Shown: positions 22,546 to 24,190 of the stretch, piece by piece
Numbering within the stretch: position 1 is the first letter of the stretch
Layout of the letters: each line of letters begins with the position of its first letter
Assembly: GCA_045642965.1 (NCBI GenBank)
Contig: JAZUJX010000088.1
Span: 1 to 24,190 of the forward strand
Direction: 5' to 3'
Source: Equadaptatus sp045642965
GTDB lineage: Bacteria; Synergistota; Synergistia; Synergistales; Synergistaceae
DNA length: 24,190 bases
Notes under the pieces: generated by a model
What the model saw: only the letters and a program-made list of their open reading frames with translations
Database searches by the model: none
Told to the model about the DNA's origin: nothing
Made by a program: the position numbers and the translations under genes

Positions 22546-23961
22546 ATGCAGTATGGTTTCTGGTCAATAGTACCGCCAATTCTGACAATCGTTCTCGCGC
22601 TTGTCACAAAGAATGTTTTTATTTCGCTCTTTATCGGTATTTTTCTCGGTTCGTTCATCATAGCGGACTGGAATTTCATCGCGGCTCTCAACGCGGCGCT
22701 CAACAACTGCGTCAAAACAATGGCGTCAAGCGGCAACACGATAGTTATCGCTTCGATGCTTTTTATCGGCGCACTTATCTATCTTATTGAGCGTTCCGGC
22801 GGCGTTGACGGTTTTGTTGACGTTATGGTGAAGAAAAACGGAATTATCAAATCAAAACGCGGCGCAAACATTTTTACGTGGCTGCTCGGCGTTCTTATCT
22901 TCACGTCTGGCTCGCTCAGCTGCATGGTTACGGGTTCCGTCGCACGTCCTGTCAATGACGCGCTCAAGGTTCCGCACGAAAAAGCGGCGTTCATTATCCA
23001 CGCCACGTCAACACCTGTCTGCGTTCTTATCCCGCTCAGCGGCTGGCTCGCGGCAATGATCGGCTATCTTACCTCCGGCGGAGTTGCGGAAGCCGATGCA
23101 ATCCCGACGCTTATTAAATCAATCTGCCTTAACTTCTACTGCATCTTCGCAGTACTCGGCGTTCTCGTTCTTGCAGTCCTCCAGAAGGATTTCGGACCAA
23201 TGAAGGCAGCCGAGGAACGTGCAGCCGAAACAGGTATGCTTGACGATCCCGCGCATGCAAAAGAAGGCGGGGAAATCTCAAGAGTAAAAATCAGCGATGC
23301 GGAACCGAGAGTAATGAACCTTGTACTTCCGATTCTTACGCTGCTTTTCACGGTTATTATCGCCCTGTTCGTTACCGGAAAGGGCAACCTTATGAAAGGC
23401 AGCGGCATGAACGCGCTGCTTTGGGGCTGCTTTGTGTCGCTCGTGGTTATGGGCGCTCTCTGTGTATTCCAGAAAATATTCACGCTCAACGAAGTTATTG
23501 ACGAAATGTTCAAGGGTATGGGCAGCATGCTTCCGATAGCCTTCGTTCTTCTGCTCGGATTTACGATGGGAAGCACGGTCAAAGCGCTTGACACTGGCAA
23601 CTACCTCTCGTCAATATTCCTCCAGGCGCTCAATCCTGCGTTCCTTCCGGCGCTTGTATTCATCATCGCCTGCCTTATCTCCTTCGCAACCGGAACCTCA
23701 ATGGGAACAATGGCTATTATGTTCGTAATCGCCCTTCCGATGGCTATTAACCTCGGTGTGAACATTCCTTTGGTCGCCGGCGCGGCATTCGGCGGAAGCA
23801 TCTTCGGAGATCACACGTCGCCGATATCCGACACGACGATTATGTCCTGCTCAACGTCAGGCTGCGACATCATTGACCACGTCAAAACGCAGACGCCCTA
23901 CTGCGCGTTCTTTGCTGGCGCGGCGCTTGTACTTTACGTAATTCTTGGATTTGTAATGTAA
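22546..23961 (+). CDS. NhaC-family transporter, probable lysine or lysine-derivative permease (LysW-like)
   Basis: 471 residues, with a strong site AGGAGGAG (22531-22538) 7 bases before the ATG. The protein is very hydrophobic, with about 10-12 membrane helices and one charged cytoplasmic loop around residues 225-255 (AAEERAAETGMLDDPAHAKE). NhaC-superfamily features include SGSLSCMVTGSVARP, HATSTPVCVLIPLSGW and, near the end, FGGSIFGDHTSPISDTTIMS. Annotated members are Na+/H+ antiporters, but NhaC-like proteins under lysine riboswitches (LysW) were predicted to be lysine transporters. Co-transcription with the deacylase and riboswitch control favour uptake of lysine or an acylated precursor. 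Substrate assignment is inferred from regulation only. Confidence 0.88.
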   Translation: MQYGFWSIVPPILTIVLALVTKNVFISLFIGIFLGSFIIADWNFIAALNAALNNCVKTMASSGNTIVIASMLFIGALIYLIERSGGVDGFVDVMVKKNGIIKSKRGANIFTWLLGVLIFTSGSLSCMVTGSVARPVNDALKVPHEKAAFIIHATSTPVCVLIPLSGWLAAMIGYLTSGGVAEADAIPTLIKSICLNFYCIFAVLGVLVLAVLQKDFGPMKAAEERAAETGMLDDPAHAKEGGEISRVKISDAEPRVMNLVLPILTLLFTVIIALFVTGKGNLMKGSGMNALLWGCFVSLVVMGALCVFQKIFTLNEVIDEMFKGMGSMLPIAFVLLLGFTMGSTVKALDTGNYLSSIFLQALNPAFLPALVFIIACLISFATGTSMGTMAIMFVIALPMAINLGVNIPLVAGAAFGGSIFGDHTSPISDTTIMSCSTSGCDIIDHVKTQTPYCAFFAGAALVLYVILGFVM

Positions 23962-23989
23962 TATTTGGTGCAAACGGTTTAATCAAAAT

Positions 23990-24024
23990 AAAAAATACGG
24001 CGCGGATTCCGCGCCGTATTTTTT
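23990..24024. terminator. intrinsic terminator after the transporter gene, probably bidirectional
   Basis: TACGGCGCGG (23996-24005) pairs perfectly with CCGCGCCGTA (24009-24018) around ATT, flanked by an A-run upstream and TTTTTT downstream. The symmetric A/T flanks let it also end the convergent minus-strand gene. Confidence 0.9.
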
Positions 24025-24045
24025 AGGTGCAGTTTTGTCCGCCGG

Positions 24046-24190
24046 TTAAAGGGCGTAGGCATCGTCTGGCGCAAGCGGGAAGTATTCAGTGTCTTCCGCG
24101 GCAAAACGTTCGGTTTTTGACAATGAGAGATTTAACAGGCGCCTTGAAAGGCTTTTGTCGCGAATTGCAAGAATTTTGAGCGCAAAGTGC
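24046..24190 (-). CDS. 3' end of an unidentified minus-strand gene
   Basis: On the minus strand an open frame enters from the right edge and ends with TAA (complement of 24046-24048), 21 bases before the shared terminator. It encodes 47 residues that start HFALKILAIRDKSLSRRLLN and end APDDAYAL. The first part is weakly reminiscent of the C-terminal helix of PurE-type carboxyaminoimidazole ribonucleotide mutases (ALxILAxxDxxLxxxL), but this is too short to assign. The gene is convergent with the transporter. Confidence 0.5.
   Translation of the reverse strand, partial: HFALKILAIRDKSLSRRLLNLSLSKTERFAAEDTEYFPLAPDDAYAL

Overview
The window reads as a bacterial chromosome segment, most likely from Synergistota (moderate confidence). 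The reasoning is gene content. Outer-membrane biology (an OmpH/Skp-type periplasmic chaperone) occurs beside Firmicute-like systems (CtsR-ClpC, RNase J, and CsaB with a DUF5693 membrane protein). The gene order maf - DUF5693 - csaB - ftsE - ftsX - LytM peptidase - CtpA fits that diderm phylum. Nearly all genes lie on the + strand. The exceptions are two tRNAs and a gene fragment at the right edge.

Left part (1-6050): a 5'-truncated YgiQ-type radical SAM protein; ompH with its own candidate promoter and a strong terminator; plsY (phospholipid synthesis) directly behind that terminator and closed by a second one; then ctsR-clpC, a heat-shock repressor and its AAA+ unfoldase target. ctsR is preceded by CtsR-box-like heptads. 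mcsA and mcsB are absent, and ClpC lacks the middle (adaptor-binding) domain. A hairpin that can terminate on both strands separates clpC from convergent tRNA-Glu(CUC) and tRNA-Gln(CUG), which have a good minus-strand promoter.

Centre (6191-18202): eleven tightly packed genes with no visible internal terminator, mostly cell-envelope functions: rnj (RNase J), a Na/Pi symporter with a PhoU-like tail, uppP, a DUF4321 protein, maf, a DUF5693 membrane protein, csaB, ftsE, ftsX, a coiled-coil LytM peptidase and ctpA. They link undecaprenyl phosphate recycling, wall-polymer pyruvylation, septal peptidoglycan hydrolysis and periplasmic proteolysis.

Right part (18213-24190): a consensus promoter drives a tRNA Val-Asp-Phe-Gly operon with a terminator. 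A monocistronic type-B carboxylesterase with an extended -10 promoter follows. Next is the most interesting unit: a well-conserved lysine riboswitch (about 20883-21050) with an intrinsic terminator, controlling an N-acyl-D-amino-acid-deacylase-like amidohydrolase and an NhaC-family transporter. I infer a lysine-repressed salvage and uptake operon for acylated lysine or a related compound. A terminator and the 3' end of an unidentified minus-strand gene close the window.
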